Source: a virus
Reading direction: 5' to 3' (one strand)
Virus record (IMG/VR): IMGVR_UViG_3300017987_000217
Location: 1 to 35,623 of that record
DNA: 35,623 nt
Below the pieces are notes generated by a model. It was not told the origin of the DNA and did no database searches. It was given only the letters and a program-made list of their open reading frames with translations. Positions 21,066 through 29,681 of the stretch are shown here, piece by piece. The position numbers and the translations under genes were made by a program. Every line of letters starts with the position of its first letter. Within the stretch, counting starts at the first letter, position 1.

Positions 21066-21310
21066 TGAAGTACATTTACGTTAAGACATTCCGAGAAAAC
21101 GGACGATGGCAGGTCGAGATTGTTCGTGTGTCAGAGAACAACGAATTCGATATGCCGGGTGAACAGCTTGGGCCGCCAGATATATGGCTTGAACATGGTG
21201 AATTCTCAATACACAATATCGGATTCAACACTCGTGAAGAGGCTCGTAATGCGATTCAAGAATTCAATAATTGCCATGCGGATTATCACATTAGAGGAGG
21301 ATTGCACTGA
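21065..21310 (+). CDS. Hypothetical 81-residue protein
   Basis: ATG 21065 is preferred over ATG 21062 because of its distance to GGGGGA. Beta-rich start (MKYIYVKTFRENGRWQVEIV), then a helix NTREEARNAIQEFNN. Its final codons carry the GAGGAGG of the dATP/dGTP-hydrolase gene. Confidence 0.6.
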   Translation: MKYIYVKTFRENGRWQVEIVRVSENNEFDMPGEQLGPPDIWLEHGEFSIHNIGFNTREEARNAIQEFNNCHADYHIRGGLH

Positions 21311-21729
21311 AGCTAAAAACGAGCAACCCAAAAGACGCTGTCGGCATTCGGAAAGTCCCGTTGTCTACCGTACCATGTGGCCCGATTCTCGAAGCCGGAC
21401 TCGGTATGCTTGAAGGTGCCCGTAAGTACGGGCGGCACAACTACCGAGTTGTGGGTGCGCGAGCGTCGGTCTATTACGATGCAGTGATTGCCAGACATTT
21501 GATGCCGTGGTGGGAAGGGCAGGACATTGACCCCGATAGTGGGCTCTCGCATATCACGAAGGCTATCACCGGTTTACTCGTGCTCCGTGATTCAATGCTG
21601 AAGGGCAACTGGATTGATGATCGCCCGATTTGCAATGAGATAGACTTAGCTGAACTGAATCGGAAAGCGGCCGAGATCATTGATCGATACCCAAACGCGG
21701 AAATACCGTTTACGGAGGAACCTGTATAG
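21307..21729 (+). CDS. dATP/dGTP diphosphohydrolase N-terminal domain protein, CTG start
   Basis: 140 residues. The family hallmark NPKDAVGIRKVPLS lies before any ATG, GTG or TTG in the frame; the only start that keeps it and has a ribosome-binding site is CTG 21307, six bases after AGAGGAGG (21293-21300). Downstream, EGARKYGRHNYR, SVYYDAVIARH, WWEGQDIDPDSGLSHITKA are as in phage proteins of the dATP/dGTP diphosphohydrolase N-terminal family (DUF5664). The known C-terminal partner domain (DUF550) is absent. Likely shapes the nucleotide pool for phage DNA synthesis. TTG 21361 would cut the hallmark off. Confidence 0.75.
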   Translation: MKLKTSNPKDAVGIRKVPLSTVPCGPILEAGLGMLEGARKYGRHNYRVVGARASVYYDAVIARHLMPWWEGQDIDPDSGLSHITKAITGLLVLRDSMLKGNWIDDRPICNEIDLAELNRKAAEIIDRYPNAEIPFTEEPV

Positions 21730-22322
21730 TGCAACGATGTTTTCTTGACGTTGATGGAGTCTTGTGTGACTTCATGGACGGAATTCATCAAGCGTTGGGT
21801 ATCGATTACGACCCTTCGCACTGGCCTTACAAACACGGACCGGATGGGTGGCACTTTCATGATGAACTGGGTTTGACCTTTGAGCAGCTCAGTGCTCATT
21901 GCGATTTCACATTCTGGCAGAACTTGCGATGGACTCACTTCGGTCGGGACATTCTTCGTGTTTTGTTGCAACATTTCGGCAAAGAACAGATCACGTTGCT
22001 GACTTCGCTGATGCCACATATTGAATCGGCCTCGGGAAAGATGGCGTGGATCAAGAAACATCTGCCGGAATACGAACGACAGACGATCATTTGTTCGTCA
22101 CCAAAGGAAATTCTAGCCGGTGTGCCCGACTCGTTTCTCATTGATGATTGTCAAAAGAATGTGGATCGCTGGCAGGATGCTGGAGGAACAGCCATATTGA
22201 TTCCACAACCCTGGAACTCCCTTTTTGATGTGCTGACGTGGCCCGCTTTCAATCTCAGTTCGGTCTTGGAACTCATTCTTTCGGAGATAGTCCTAAGTGG
22301 CAAGAACACTTGTAATACCTGA
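21729..22322 (+). CDS. HAD-superfamily 5'-nucleotidase-like protein, GTG start
   Basis: 197 residues from GTG 21729 (GGAGGA nine bases upstream). HAD motif I is FLDVDGVLCDFMDG (D7 nucleophile, D9 acid), motif II TSLMPH, and LIDD (motif IV) with a preceding Lys (SPKE). The fold and the cap segment (HWPYKHGPDGWHF) are as in 5'(3')-deoxyribonucleotidases of the NT5C group common in phages. It would dephosphorylate nucleotides to tune dNTP pools or host nucleotides. It overlaps the following gene by 26 bases. Confidence 0.8.
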   Translation: MQRCFLDVDGVLCDFMDGIHQALGIDYDPSHWPYKHGPDGWHFHDELGLTFEQLSAHCDFTFWQNLRWTHFGRDILRVLLQHFGKEQITLLTSLMPHIESASGKMAWIKKHLPEYERQTIICSSPKEILAGVPDSFLIDDCQKNVDRWQDAGGTAILIPQPWNSLFDVLTWPAFNLSSVLELILSEIVLSGKNTCNT

Positions 22323-23004
22323 CCTACATCTGCCCGCTTGCCGGACAGGGTTTCTTCAATTCTGTTGCGATTTGTATGAACAATGGGACTGTGACAAAGT
22401 TCGATTCCTCGGTGATGTTGTGGACTGGCACGCTATCAGTTTCTGGGCGAAGCACCCAGATTTACCAGGGCCGAAGGATGAATACGAGCTGGCAAAACAA
22501 GAAGTACGACGGTGGAGTGAAGCGTTTCCAGCGGCAGATGTGTGTATTGGAAACCACGATGAGCGCCCGACGAGACTCGCGAGAACAGTGAGCATACCAG
22601 ATTTCATGCTCCGGCCGTACAACGAAATCTGGCCCGCTAAATCATGGGTCTGGGAACGCCGATTCGAAGAAGATGACGTTGTGTTTCTTCACGGAACCGG
22701 ATGCCGGGGCATTCACCCGGCGTGGAATCTGATGAACAGTAAGATGCACCGGTCTGTTGTGATCGGCCATTGCCATACCCGTGCCGGGATTAAGTGGTCA
22801 AGCAACAAACGTGAACGCAAGTTCGGTCTTGATTGCGGATGTGGGATCGATGAGGAGAAATTCAACTTCGCCTATTCCACAGACAATCCTATTCGACCGT
22901 TCTTATCTGCCGCAGTAGTCATCGACGGGATACCATACTTTGAACCGATGCGATGCGGCAAAGGAGAACCGTACCACGATTCAAAATTCAAGAGGAGAAA
23001 GTGA
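22297..23004 (+). CDS. Calcineurin-like metallophosphoesterase, GTG start
   Basis: 235 residues. Binuclear metal motifs in order: DLHL (9-12), GDVVD (39-43), GNHDER (about 85-90) and GHCH (about 157-160). It could be a phosphodiesterase, Mre11-like nuclease subunit or a nucleotide phosphatase; the absence of an extra domain and the size suit phage phosphodiesterases. GTG start with GGAG ten bases upstream. ATGA overlap with the next gene. Confidence 0.85.
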   Translation: MARTLVIPDLHLPACRTGFLQFCCDLYEQWDCDKVRFLGDVVDWHAISFWAKHPDLPGPKDEYELAKQEVRRWSEAFPAADVCIGNHDERPTRLARTVSIPDFMLRPYNEIWPAKSWVWERRFEEDDVVFLHGTGCRGIHPAWNLMNSKMHRSVVIGHCHTRAGIKWSSNKRERKFGLDCGCGIDEEKFNFAYSTDNPIRPFLSAAVVIDGIPYFEPMRCGKGEPYHDSKFKRRK

Positions 23005-23366
23005 TGAATCTACCATTCACGAATGAACAACTATATCCCGATCAACAATATGACGGGTACTCAGGACCTATTGAGCGATTGGCCCTGTCAATGGAAAGGT
23101 TTACTGCTGCTCGACTCAAAGCAAAATTGCGGCGTTTCGGTATCGACCCCGATATAGTCTTCCCTGAGGATTACATGTGCCGTGACAACATAATTCATCT
23201 CATCCGTTATTACTACGGTCTATATTTCAGTATGGATGAATCACCTGCGTATTGTGCTTATGGGGACACGCCGATTGAAAAGCTGAACCGCAGATGTTTG
23301 GTTTACCTGAGTCAGTATCTTCAGGCCGTACTTGCCGAGGACAATCGAAAAAGGAGGAAGCGATGA
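23004..23366 (+). CDS. Hypothetical protein, paralogue A
   Basis: 120 residues. The core RFGIDPDIVFPEDYMCRDN followed by LIRYYYGL, and the tail VYLSQYLQAVLAEDNRKRRK, recur in the next gene, so the two are tandem paralogues. GAGGAG precedes the ATG. No known fold; a Cys pair (AYCAYG) is present but no clear zinc site. Confidence 0.65.
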   Translation: MNLPFTNEQLYPDQQYDGYSGPIERLALSMERFTAARLKAKLRRFGIDPDIVFPEDYMCRDNIIHLIRYYYGLYFSMDESPAYCAYGDTPIEKLNRRCLVYLSQYLQAVLAEDNRKRRKR

Positions 23367-23722
23367 ATCCATTGTATGAAGAGTTCGTTATTAGAATTCC
23401 CAAGATTGAGACTCCGTGCCATAAGGAACGTTTTCGCAACTGCGAAATGATAACGGTAAACTATATTGCTGGTACCCAGCTCAGGGCACGACTGCAAACT
23501 TACGGTATCGACCCCGATATGATGTTCCCCGAAGATTACATGCACCATGACGATTTGCTTGCCCTCATTCGTCACTATTACGGTCTGGTTTTTGATGACG
23601 ACAAGACATGCATGTGTTGCTATTGCGGAATGCCGATTGAAAGACTACAGCACAGGCATTTGATCTTCTTGAGTCAATATCTTCAGGCTGTTCTCGCTGA
23701 GGATAATCGGGAAAAGGAATGA
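23363..23722 (+). CDS. Hypothetical protein, paralogue B
   Basis: 119 residues. It matches its neighbour in TYGIDPDMMFPEDYMHHDD, LIRHYYGL and FLSQYLQAVLAEDNREKE. An insert CMCCYCGMPIERL adds a CxxC that the first copy lacks, so the copies may have diverged in metal binding. The ATG overlaps the first copy's stop (ATGA) after AAGGAGG. Confidence 0.65.
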   Translation: MNPLYEEFVIRIPKIETPCHKERFRNCEMITVNYIAGTQLRARLQTYGIDPDMMFPEDYMHHDDLLALIRHYYGLVFDDDKTCMCCYCGMPIERLQHRHLIFLSQYLQAVLAEDNREKE

Positions 23723-24072
23723 TGGGTTTCTCAAATGAACAGTTAGTTTTGCTGAAGTTGAAGAAAGATCGTGCCACTATTCAGCTTAACACAGAATTGC
23801 GGCGAATAATTGATGGGGAGAAAACGATGAATTATGTCAGCTTTAAAAGGCTCAAACATGTAATGTATCGCATTTCAGACTTAACCGGCGACAATTTTTC
23901 TTCTGAACGAACAGCCTTTATTGGGTCGCATGAAGAAGAATCGGCGGGAAATCTATATCTGATTACGCCTCGTTGTGTTATTCTGGCGGGGGACCCTACG
24001 CAAACATGGACACCACCTGACTGCGTTTTTGTTCGACGATTCGTCGATGTGAGAATCATGGTGCTGGGGTGA
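23722..24072 (+). CDS. Hypothetical 116-residue protein
   Basis: ATG 23722 is preferred over ATG 23719 by distance to AAAAGGA. The N-terminus is helical and basic (FSNEQLVLLKLKKDRATI), followed by ELRRIIDGEKTM and a beta-rich C-terminal half. No family recognised. Its stop overlaps the next GTG. Confidence 0.6.
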   Translation: MGFSNEQLVLLKLKKDRATIQLNTELRRIIDGEKTMNYVSFKRLKHVMYRISDLTGDNFSSERTAFIGSHEEESAGNLYLITPRCVILAGDPTQTWTPPDCVFVRRFVDVRIMVLG

Positions 24073-24497
24073 GCAAACCCCCAAGAGCGCCACGAAAGAA
24101 ACGGGTTGAATTCCCTGACCCGGATCAACACACTTGCAAGACCGACCTTCGCAAAGCCATTCGCAAGACCCTGATTGATCTACGTGAGCATGTTCACGGC
24201 AGTGGTAGAGAACGACTGATCCGCTTTTCAAATGTGCTGTCTGCGGGCGGTTTCCATGATCCTGGTCGCCTGCCTTACGGCCGCACCACCGGCCGCAGTC
24301 CCACGAAGCGAGCTGAAGATTGTCTGATGGCGATGATCGCCAAGATGATTTCCGATTACTGGTGGGTTGAGCTTGGGGAATCGGACGACATCGAGAGTGT
24401 ACAGAAGCAACATGAGATGATTCGCAAGCTTGCCGATCAGGGAATCGGCAAATGTAGTGTAGAGGGTGATGATGTAAAAGGATATACACTAACATGA
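24069..24497 (+). CDS. Hypothetical 142-residue protein, GTG start
   Basis: GTG overlaps the preceding stop (GTGA). Basic N-terminus (SKPPRAPRKKRVEFPDPDQH), then helices LRKAIRKTLIDLREHV and CLMAMIAKMISDYW. No motif recognised. ATGA overlap with the next gene. Confidence 0.6.
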   Translation: MSKPPRAPRKKRVEFPDPDQHTCKTDLRKAIRKTLIDLREHVHGSGRERLIRFSNVLSAGGFHDPGRLPYGRTTGRSPTKRAEDCLMAMIAKMISDYWWVELGESDDIESVQKQHEMIRKLADQGIGKCSVEGDDVKGYTLT

Positions 24498-24649
24498 AAA
24501 GATTAAAAATAGATTTCTGTTGGGCTCGATGGATTATCGGCATCGGATGGAGTTCTCAATTTCGGTTTTTTCAGATTGCCGTTGGTCCTGTTGTGTTTGA
24601 GTGGTCGTGGTATACGCCATTAAGGTCCCGCGGAACGAGCAGTGAATAA
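24494..24649 (+). CDS. Hypothetical 51-residue hydrophobic protein
   Basis: MKRLKIDFCWARWIIGIGWS, then FRFFQIAVGPVVFEWSWY: a Trp/Phe-rich, partly hydrophobic protein, possibly with one membrane or amphipathic segment. It overlaps both neighbours. Confidence 0.5.
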   Translation: MKRLKIDFCWARWIIGIGWSSQFRFFQIAVGPVVFEWSWYTPLRSRGTSSE

Positions 24650-25370
24650 GATTATTTGTGGTGATTCACTTAAAGTGTTGTCCGAAATCGGACACGCTCG
24701 AATGACCTTTGCTGACCCGCCGGACAATCTCAAATTGAAATACAATGGGTTCACGGATAAGTGGAAGTCGGAAGACGCTTACCTGACGTGGATGTTTGAT
24801 GTCTTTCAGGCAGGGACTTTTACAAGTGATGTTTTTTGGTTCAGTCATTTCTACAAATGGACCAGTTACATCCATAGATTTGCCTGCCGCGATAATCGTG
24901 ACATCCGCATGTTCATCTGGCGATTCACGTTCGGTCAGCATCGTAGAACAGACTGCGGCAATGGTTATCGACCGATCCTTCGTGTGAGCAAACCAGGTGT
25001 GAAGTGGAACACTAATGCAATCCGCGTCCCATCCTGGCGGCAGATGAAGTACAACGACAGACGAGCCAACCCAAATGGCCGTGTCCCTGATGACGTGTGG
25101 GATTTTCCTCGCGTCTGCGGCACATTCCATGAGCGGCGGAAGTGGCATCCTACACAACACCCCGAGGCTCTAATCGAGCGGATGATCCTCATGAGCACGA
25201 AGCCCGGTGATCTGGTGGTAGACATGTTCGCTGGTTCCGGCACAGTCAATCGTGTTTGTCAGCGACTCGATGAGAATGGTCAGGGTCGGGATTGCATCGG
25301 CATTGACGTATCGCCGTTCTATTGCCGGAAGATTGCCGAGGAATTGAACATTGAATCGGAGGGTGTATGA
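24642..25370 (+). CDS. DNA methyltransferase (N4/N6 type), GTG start
   Basis: 242 residues. Motif IV is ADPPDNL (24-30), a variant of DPPY with Asp for Tyr, as seen in some N4-cytosine/N6-adenine enzymes; motif I is FAGSGT near the C-terminus (about 205-210), so the order IV before I fits the beta class. The C-terminal WHPTQHPEALIERMI segment is typical of these enzymes. It likely protects phage DNA from host restriction. Opening residues NKIICGDSLKVL are as in known members. GTG start overlaps the upstream stop region. Confidence 0.85.
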   Translation: MNKIICGDSLKVLSEIGHARMTFADPPDNLKLKYNGFTDKWKSEDAYLTWMFDVFQAGTFTSDVFWFSHFYKWTSYIHRFACRDNRDIRMFIWRFTFGQHRRTDCGNGYRPILRVSKPGVKWNTNAIRVPSWRQMKYNDRRANPNGRVPDDVWDFPRVCGTFHERRKWHPTQHPEALIERMILMSTKPGDLVVDMFAGSGTVNRVCQRLDENGQGRDCIGIDVSPFYCRKIAEELNIESEGV

Positions 25371-27358
25371 CGTGGTGTGATGTCCTGACTAAAGCGGGTT
25401 TTCCGACTGAAGCCGTGGTCCTTGACTTCGAAACTTACTTCGATAAGGATTATTCACTATCGAAGATGTCTACAATTGAATATGTCAAGGATTCGCGGTT
25501 CATTTGTACTGGTCTGGGTGTGCAACGACTCGGACAAGATGCGTCGTTCATTGAACCTGATCGGATTGACATGGTTCTCAAAGCCACTCAGCGCCGCTTC
25601 GGTTCTGATCTGGAAGACATTACGGTTGTCATGCAGAACGCCAAGTTTGACGCCCTGGTCCTTCAGGAGCATTTCGGTATCACGCCCAGGCACGTGGTAG
25701 ACCTGATGGACTTGGATAAGATGTGGGATGCGCGGAATCGGCACAGTCTAAAGGAGATGGCGAAGCGATGGAAGGCCCCGAGTCTTAAAGGCGACACGAA
25801 GCAATTCATGGGTTATCACTATGAGGATATGGACGCCGAGTTGCGGGCAAAGTTTGTTGAATACACGCTTAATGATGTGGAGATTGAGGCGTGGTTGTTC
25901 AGAGAAATGATGCCGGTCGTGGTCAGTCGTCCCGAGATTGAACTGCCGGTGGCAAACTTCACTCTGCACATGTTCCTTCATCCCTGCTTTGAAATTGACA
26001 TGCAACTCGGCGAACGAATTCTTGCAGGGATGGAGATGGAGATGCTGTCGCCGATGGAAAACTTATATCGGCAGCACGGACTCAACATCGGCACGGGCGA
26101 CGTCAGCAAGAACGCCGATTTTTTCCAGCTCTTGAAACAATACTTGCCGAAAGGTGAAACTGTGCCGATGAAACAGGGCAAGCGCGGTTTGATCCCGGCC
26201 TTTGCCAAGGATGATGAGGGAATGCGGCAGCTTCAGGAGCACAGTGACCTCGTTGTCCGGGCTCTGGCACAGGCACGCGGAGCAATACAATCCTGGCCAT
26301 TGCACATCGCCAAGGTCCGGCACATTCTCGACCAGGCCCGAGCCAAGAATGGCATGATCGGCGCACCGCTCGGTTATCATAATGCGCATACCGGCCGTTG
26401 GGGGGGTGCAGAAAAGATCAACCTCCAGAATCTTGGTGGTGCCGGTCGCGGAGGATCGGCACCGCATGAGTTGATCCGTAATGTGCGTCACATGCTGCGG
26501 GCTCCAAAGGGCTACGTGCTCGGTGTTCAGGATTTTAGCAAGGTTGAAGCTATCGGCGTAGCCTGGCAGGCCGGGCAGGAAGATTTGGTTGAGGGTTTCC
26601 GTAGTGGGGCCGATGTGTATTCGGAATTGGCAATGGAATTGTTCGATAAGAGGGTATGGAAATGGGATAAAGATAAAGATGTTGAAGAATATCCCGGCCA
26701 AAAGAATGAAATCGGTACTATGCGTGGCTTTGGCAAAGATGCCATTCTGGGTGCAGGTTTCGGCCTCGGCGCATCCAAGTTCTATGACCGTTGCTATGCC
26801 AACGACACTCTGCGGCCCGCTTTCGATTCGGGACGATTCGACATGCCATTCATTGAAAGCGTCATTGATACCTATCGAAAGAAATATACCTCCATTCCGG
26901 CTTACTGGCGAAAATTGGAAATGGCGTGGCGGTACGTGACACGATTTCCGAGAGAACGATTACAGTTACCGGAGTGCGGCTTGGAGTTTTGGCATGACGG
27001 GGGAGCTACGTTCATTCGTCTGCCTAGTGGTCGCACACTACGTTACCCACACGCAACTGTAAACAACAGAACAAAAGAATGCCGTTATCACTGGGGTTAC
27101 TTGTGGGGTGGAGTGTTGACGGAGAACGTTGTGCAAGCTCTGTGTCGCGATTTCATTGCTGAAGCATTGTTGAAGTTGAGAGCTGCTGGATTCTGGGTGG
27201 TGCTAACAGTTCATGATGAGATTGTTTGTAATCTGCCGGAAGCTGATGCTCAGGAACGGCTAGAAGAGATGGGAGAAATCATGTGTGAATTGCCTACATG
27301 GGCGATTGGATTTCCTCTTTCCACTGAAGGCTATCTATCGGAGTTTTACCGCAAATGA
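25367..27358 (+). CDS. Family A DNA polymerase with 3'-5' exonuclease
   Basis: 663 residues. Exonuclease: DFET (D20, E22), NAKFDALVL (D95) and YTLNDVEIEAWLF (D170). Polymerase: HTGRWGG and NLQN (341-356) for primer binding; motif A QDFSKVEAIGV (D389, Phe in place of the usual Tyr after Asp); motif B RGFGKDAILGAGFGLG (453-468); motif C VHDE (615-618). A stand-alone replicative phage Pol I-type enzyme without the 5' nuclease domain. It overlaps both neighbours by ATGA. Whether it prefers a modified base cannot be told from sequence. Confidence 0.93.
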   Translation: MTWCDVLTKAGFPTEAVVLDFETYFDKDYSLSKMSTIEYVKDSRFICTGLGVQRLGQDASFIEPDRIDMVLKATQRRFGSDLEDITVVMQNAKFDALVLQEHFGITPRHVVDLMDLDKMWDARNRHSLKEMAKRWKAPSLKGDTKQFMGYHYEDMDAELRAKFVEYTLNDVEIEAWLFREMMPVVVSRPEIELPVANFTLHMFLHPCFEIDMQLGERILAGMEMEMLSPMENLYRQHGLNIGTGDVSKNADFFQLLKQYLPKGETVPMKQGKRGLIPAFAKDDEGMRQLQEHSDLVVRALAQARGAIQSWPLHIAKVRHILDQARAKNGMIGAPLGYHNAHTGRWGGAEKINLQNLGGAGRGGSAPHELIRNVRHMLRAPKGYVLGVQDFSKVEAIGVAWQAGQEDLVEGFRSGADVYSELAMELFDKRVWKWDKDKDVEEYPGQKNEIGTMRGFGKDAILGAGFGLGASKFYDRCYANDTLRPAFDSGRFDMPFIESVIDTYRKKYTSIPAYWRKLEMAWRYVTRFPRERLQLPECGLEFWHDGGATFIRLPSGRTLRYPHATVNNRTKECRYHWGYLWGGVLTENVVQALCRDFIAEALLKLRAAGFWVVLTVHDEIVCNLPEADAQERLEEMGEIMCELPTWAIGFPLSTEGYLSEFYRK

Positions 27359-27609
27359 AAATTGAATGGAAGCCAGCCAAAGGACCGTCACTGTTAGACC
27401 ACAAGTGGGGGGATTTGTGCCTTGATGCAAACGGGGCACTGATCTTAATCGGTGACGCGATAGATGACTATGAATATGACCAAGGTTGTGGTTGTTGCAG
27501 TGAGCGTGTGACTTCTCATTCAATTGTTGCTTACTGTAACGTGATTTCCTGGGAAGATGCAAAGACAGCAGCGCGCGATCGAACAGAGCCGAATCCGGCA
27601 GGAAGCTAA
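27355..27609 (+). CDS. Hypothetical 84-residue protein
   Basis: Acidic, beta-rich: KGPSLLDHKWGDLCLDANGALILIG and a Cys cluster CGCC. Overlaps the polymerase by ATGA and the nuclease gene by 53 bases. Family not recognised. Confidence 0.55.
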   Translation: MKIEWKPAKGPSLLDHKWGDLCLDANGALILIGDAIDDYEYDQGCGCCSERVTSHSIVAYCNVISWEDAKTAARDRTEPNPAGS

Positions 27610-28039
27610 GCCGCTCGGTGAACTCATCAACAAAATGCGGAGAGCCAAGGAGGAGGGCAGAGACCCATATGAAATCCCGCCTCCACCGCCGAGACGCAAG
27701 AAGCGACCCAAGAGTCAGCCTGAGAATAAGATAAAGAATGCCTGCTTTCGAGTCCTTCACAAGCACGGCATCTACGCCTATCGGCAGAACTCAGGCATGA
27801 CCTGGATCAACGGGCATCCAATTCGTTTCGGTACACCAGGAGCCGCCGACATCACTGGCATCATGCCGGATGGTACTCGATTAGAGATTGAGTGCAAACG
27901 ACCAGGCGGCAAACAATCCGATTCACAGAAGCAATTCCAACAGGTCATCGAAGCGAATAACGGCATTTACTGGTTGATCGACGATGCTGATGTTCTGGAT
28001 GCGAAAGTTTCACAATGGTTCAATGAAGAGGGCGAATGA
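27557..28039 (+). CDS. VRR-NUC nuclease
   Basis: 160 residues. A basic Pro-rich N-terminus is followed by a VRR-NUC core: YRQNSGMTWINGHPIRFGTPG, AADITGI, then the catalytic LEIECKRPGGKQS (E-x-K) and Q..F..VIEANNGIYWLIDD. This PD-(D/E)XK family acts on branched or single-stranded DNA in phage recombination and replication. It overlaps its predecessor by 53 bases; an internal start (ATG at about 27635) is possible but would remove only the tail. Confidence 0.85.
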   Translation: MQRQQRAIEQSRIRQEAKPLGELINKMRRAKEEGRDPYEIPPPPPRRKKRPKSQPENKIKNACFRVLHKHGIYAYRQNSGMTWINGHPIRFGTPGAADITGIMPDGTRLEIECKRPGGKQSDSQKQFQQVIEANNGIYWLIDDADVLDAKVSQWFNEEGE

Positions 28040-28040
28040 A

Positions 28041-28304
28041 ATGCAGACTGAGGGAATACAATGCATTCTAGATGACTTCGCTGAACAGATCGGCGATAAC
28101 GCGTCGTTCGTAGCAATGTGTGATGCACATGTGGCGCATATCATTCATGGCATCAGTTGCTATGCGCTTCTCGATGAAATTGAAGTGCAGCGTAACTCAC
28201 AAACACAGCTCAGACACCTATTACGCACCAGGCTCATTAACAGCTTCGCCCAGATTATTGAAAAAGCAGAAGCGGCAATTGATTCTTTGGAGGATTGCAC
28301 TTGA
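28041..28304 (+). CDS. Hypothetical 87-residue protein
   Basis: Starts MQTEGIQCILDDFAEQIGDN; helical, with a Cys/His patch (AMCDAHVAHIIHGISCY) that could bind metal. The last codons carry the GGAGG of the next gene, whose TTG start overlaps the stop. No family recognised. Confidence 0.6.
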   Translation: MQTEGIQCILDDFAEQIGDNASFVAMCDAHVAHIIHGISCYALLDEIEVQRNSQTQLRHLLRTRLINSFAQIIEKAEAAIDSLEDCT

Positions 28305-29491
28305 ACGAGATAAAACTATCTGCAACCGCAATTCAGGACTGGGAAGAATGCCGCTTGCGGTTCCTGTATCGTTATATGTACGGGTTGCAACCTGAAGAGC
28401 AGAAGGATAGCCGACGGATCGGCGAGACATGGCATGGAATGCACGAGATCATTCGTATGGTTCCGCAGACCAAATGCCCGAAGTGCATGAAGCGCAAAGA
28501 AATTCGCGAGAATTGCTACTTGTGCGATGGTACGGGTGTGTTGCCTGATGACATGATGGATGCTGTGGTTCGTTACATCGATCATGTTTACAGTGGCCCG
28601 ATTCCAGAGAACAAAACGGCCGAGGAAATGCAGGTCGAACGAATCACTTTGCTGTACAGTTTTTACGGCTATCGCTGGTTCTATGCCCGTGACCGATTTG
28701 AGACCGTAGCCTCTGAGGTCTGGTTTGACAACCCGATTGTGGACCCGGAAAAACGGCGGAAGCTGGCACACTGTCGCATAGTCGGAAAGGTCGACCACAT
28801 TCTCCGTGATACTGTGACCGGCTTGCTTTACGTCGGCGAGCGCAAAAGCACGAGCCAGAATCTTCAGGATATGAAATACTGGAATCGCCTAGCCCAAGAT
28901 GTGCAGATCAGTACGTATCTGTATCAACTTCGAATTGCTCAGCGACTTGGCAAACTGAAAGAACACGGCATCGCCAAGAATGATCCACTGATTCACGGCG
29001 TCTGGTACGATGTCTGGCACAAACCTGACATCAAGCCAAAGCGATTGAGCCAACACGACACAAAGGAATTCCTCGAAACGCAGGTGTATTGCGGGGAGAA
29101 ATTCGATGTGTTTATTACGGAATATACCGACTCGTTGAGAGTGAACATTAATAGAGTCAAAGCTCAAGTCGTTGAAGGCAAGCAGGGTATTTCCATCGTT
29201 GAAACACCTGAAATGTACGGCGAGCGCTTGCTGTCGGACATCAGCGAACGACCAGACCACTATTTTGCTCAACGTGAAATCGCACGCGATGATAAACAGA
29301 TGATGGAATATGAAGCGAATCTGGCTCGTGTTCTTAAAGCTGTGCGGTACTTCGAGAAAAACGATCTGTGGACGCCGAACTGTCGGTCTTGCCGCAGCCC
29401 CTTCTACTGTGATTTCGTGTCGCTGTGTGATAAGAGAATCAAGCCAGGGCCCAACGATGTACCCGAGGGTTTCTCAAAGAGAGGAGAATAG
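28301..29491 (+). CDS. PD-(D/E)XK nuclease with probable Fe-S site, TTG start
   Basis: 396 residues from TTG 28301 (GGAGG seven bases upstream; an ATG start is not available). Nuclease core: GKVDHIL (D165) and GERKS (E180, K182), the RecB/Cas4-type D-x14-E-x-K. Cys 18 and the C-terminal cluster CRSCRSPFYCDFVSLC fit the four-Cys iron-sulphur clamp of AddB/Cas4-like enzymes. An extra CxxC pair (59-75, KCPKCMKRKEIRENCYLCDG) is inserted before the core. It would resect or process phage DNA ends in recombination. Confidence 0.85.
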   Translation: MNEIKLSATAIQDWEECRLRFLYRYMYGLQPEEQKDSRRIGETWHGMHEIIRMVPQTKCPKCMKRKEIRENCYLCDGTGVLPDDMMDAVVRYIDHVYSGPIPENKTAEEMQVERITLLYSFYGYRWFYARDRFETVASEVWFDNPIVDPEKRRKLAHCRIVGKVDHILRDTVTGLLYVGERKSTSQNLQDMKYWNRLAQDVQISTYLYQLRIAQRLGKLKEHGIAKNDPLIHGVWYDVWHKPDIKPKRLSQHDTKEFLETQVYCGEKFDVFITEYTDSLRVNINRVKAQVVEGKQGISIVETPEMYGERLLSDISERPDHYFAQREIARDDKQMMEYEANLARVLKAVRYFEKNDLWTPNCRSCRSPFYCDFVSLCDKRIKPGPNDVPEGFSKRGE

Positions 29492-29492
29492 C

Positions 29493-29681
29493 ATGGCTAT
29501 GCAATATCTTTGTGACAGATGCGGGCGCGGAATACCAATCCCGGAAGAAGTATTTCGATTGGCAAGAGTAAGCGTAGAAGGAAAGAGATACTGGAATGCA
29601 CACTATGACACCGATCTGTGTGAAGATTGTTTTTACGCACTAAAGACGTTCGTCAACACCTGTTCAAAGAGAGGAAAATAA
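29493..29681 (+). CDS. Small zinc-ribbon protein, copy 1
   Basis: 62 residues. CDRCGRG (7-10 for the pair) and DLCEDCFYALKTFVNTC give a zinc ribbon. The preceding leader AAAGAGAGGA recurs before the second copy. Tandem paralogue of the next gene, with a shared C-terminus (DLCE.CF.AL.TF.N.CS). Function unknown. Confidence 0.65.
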   Translation: MAMQYLCDRCGRGIPIPEEVFRLARVSVEGKRYWNAHYDTDLCEDCFYALKTFVNTCSKRGK

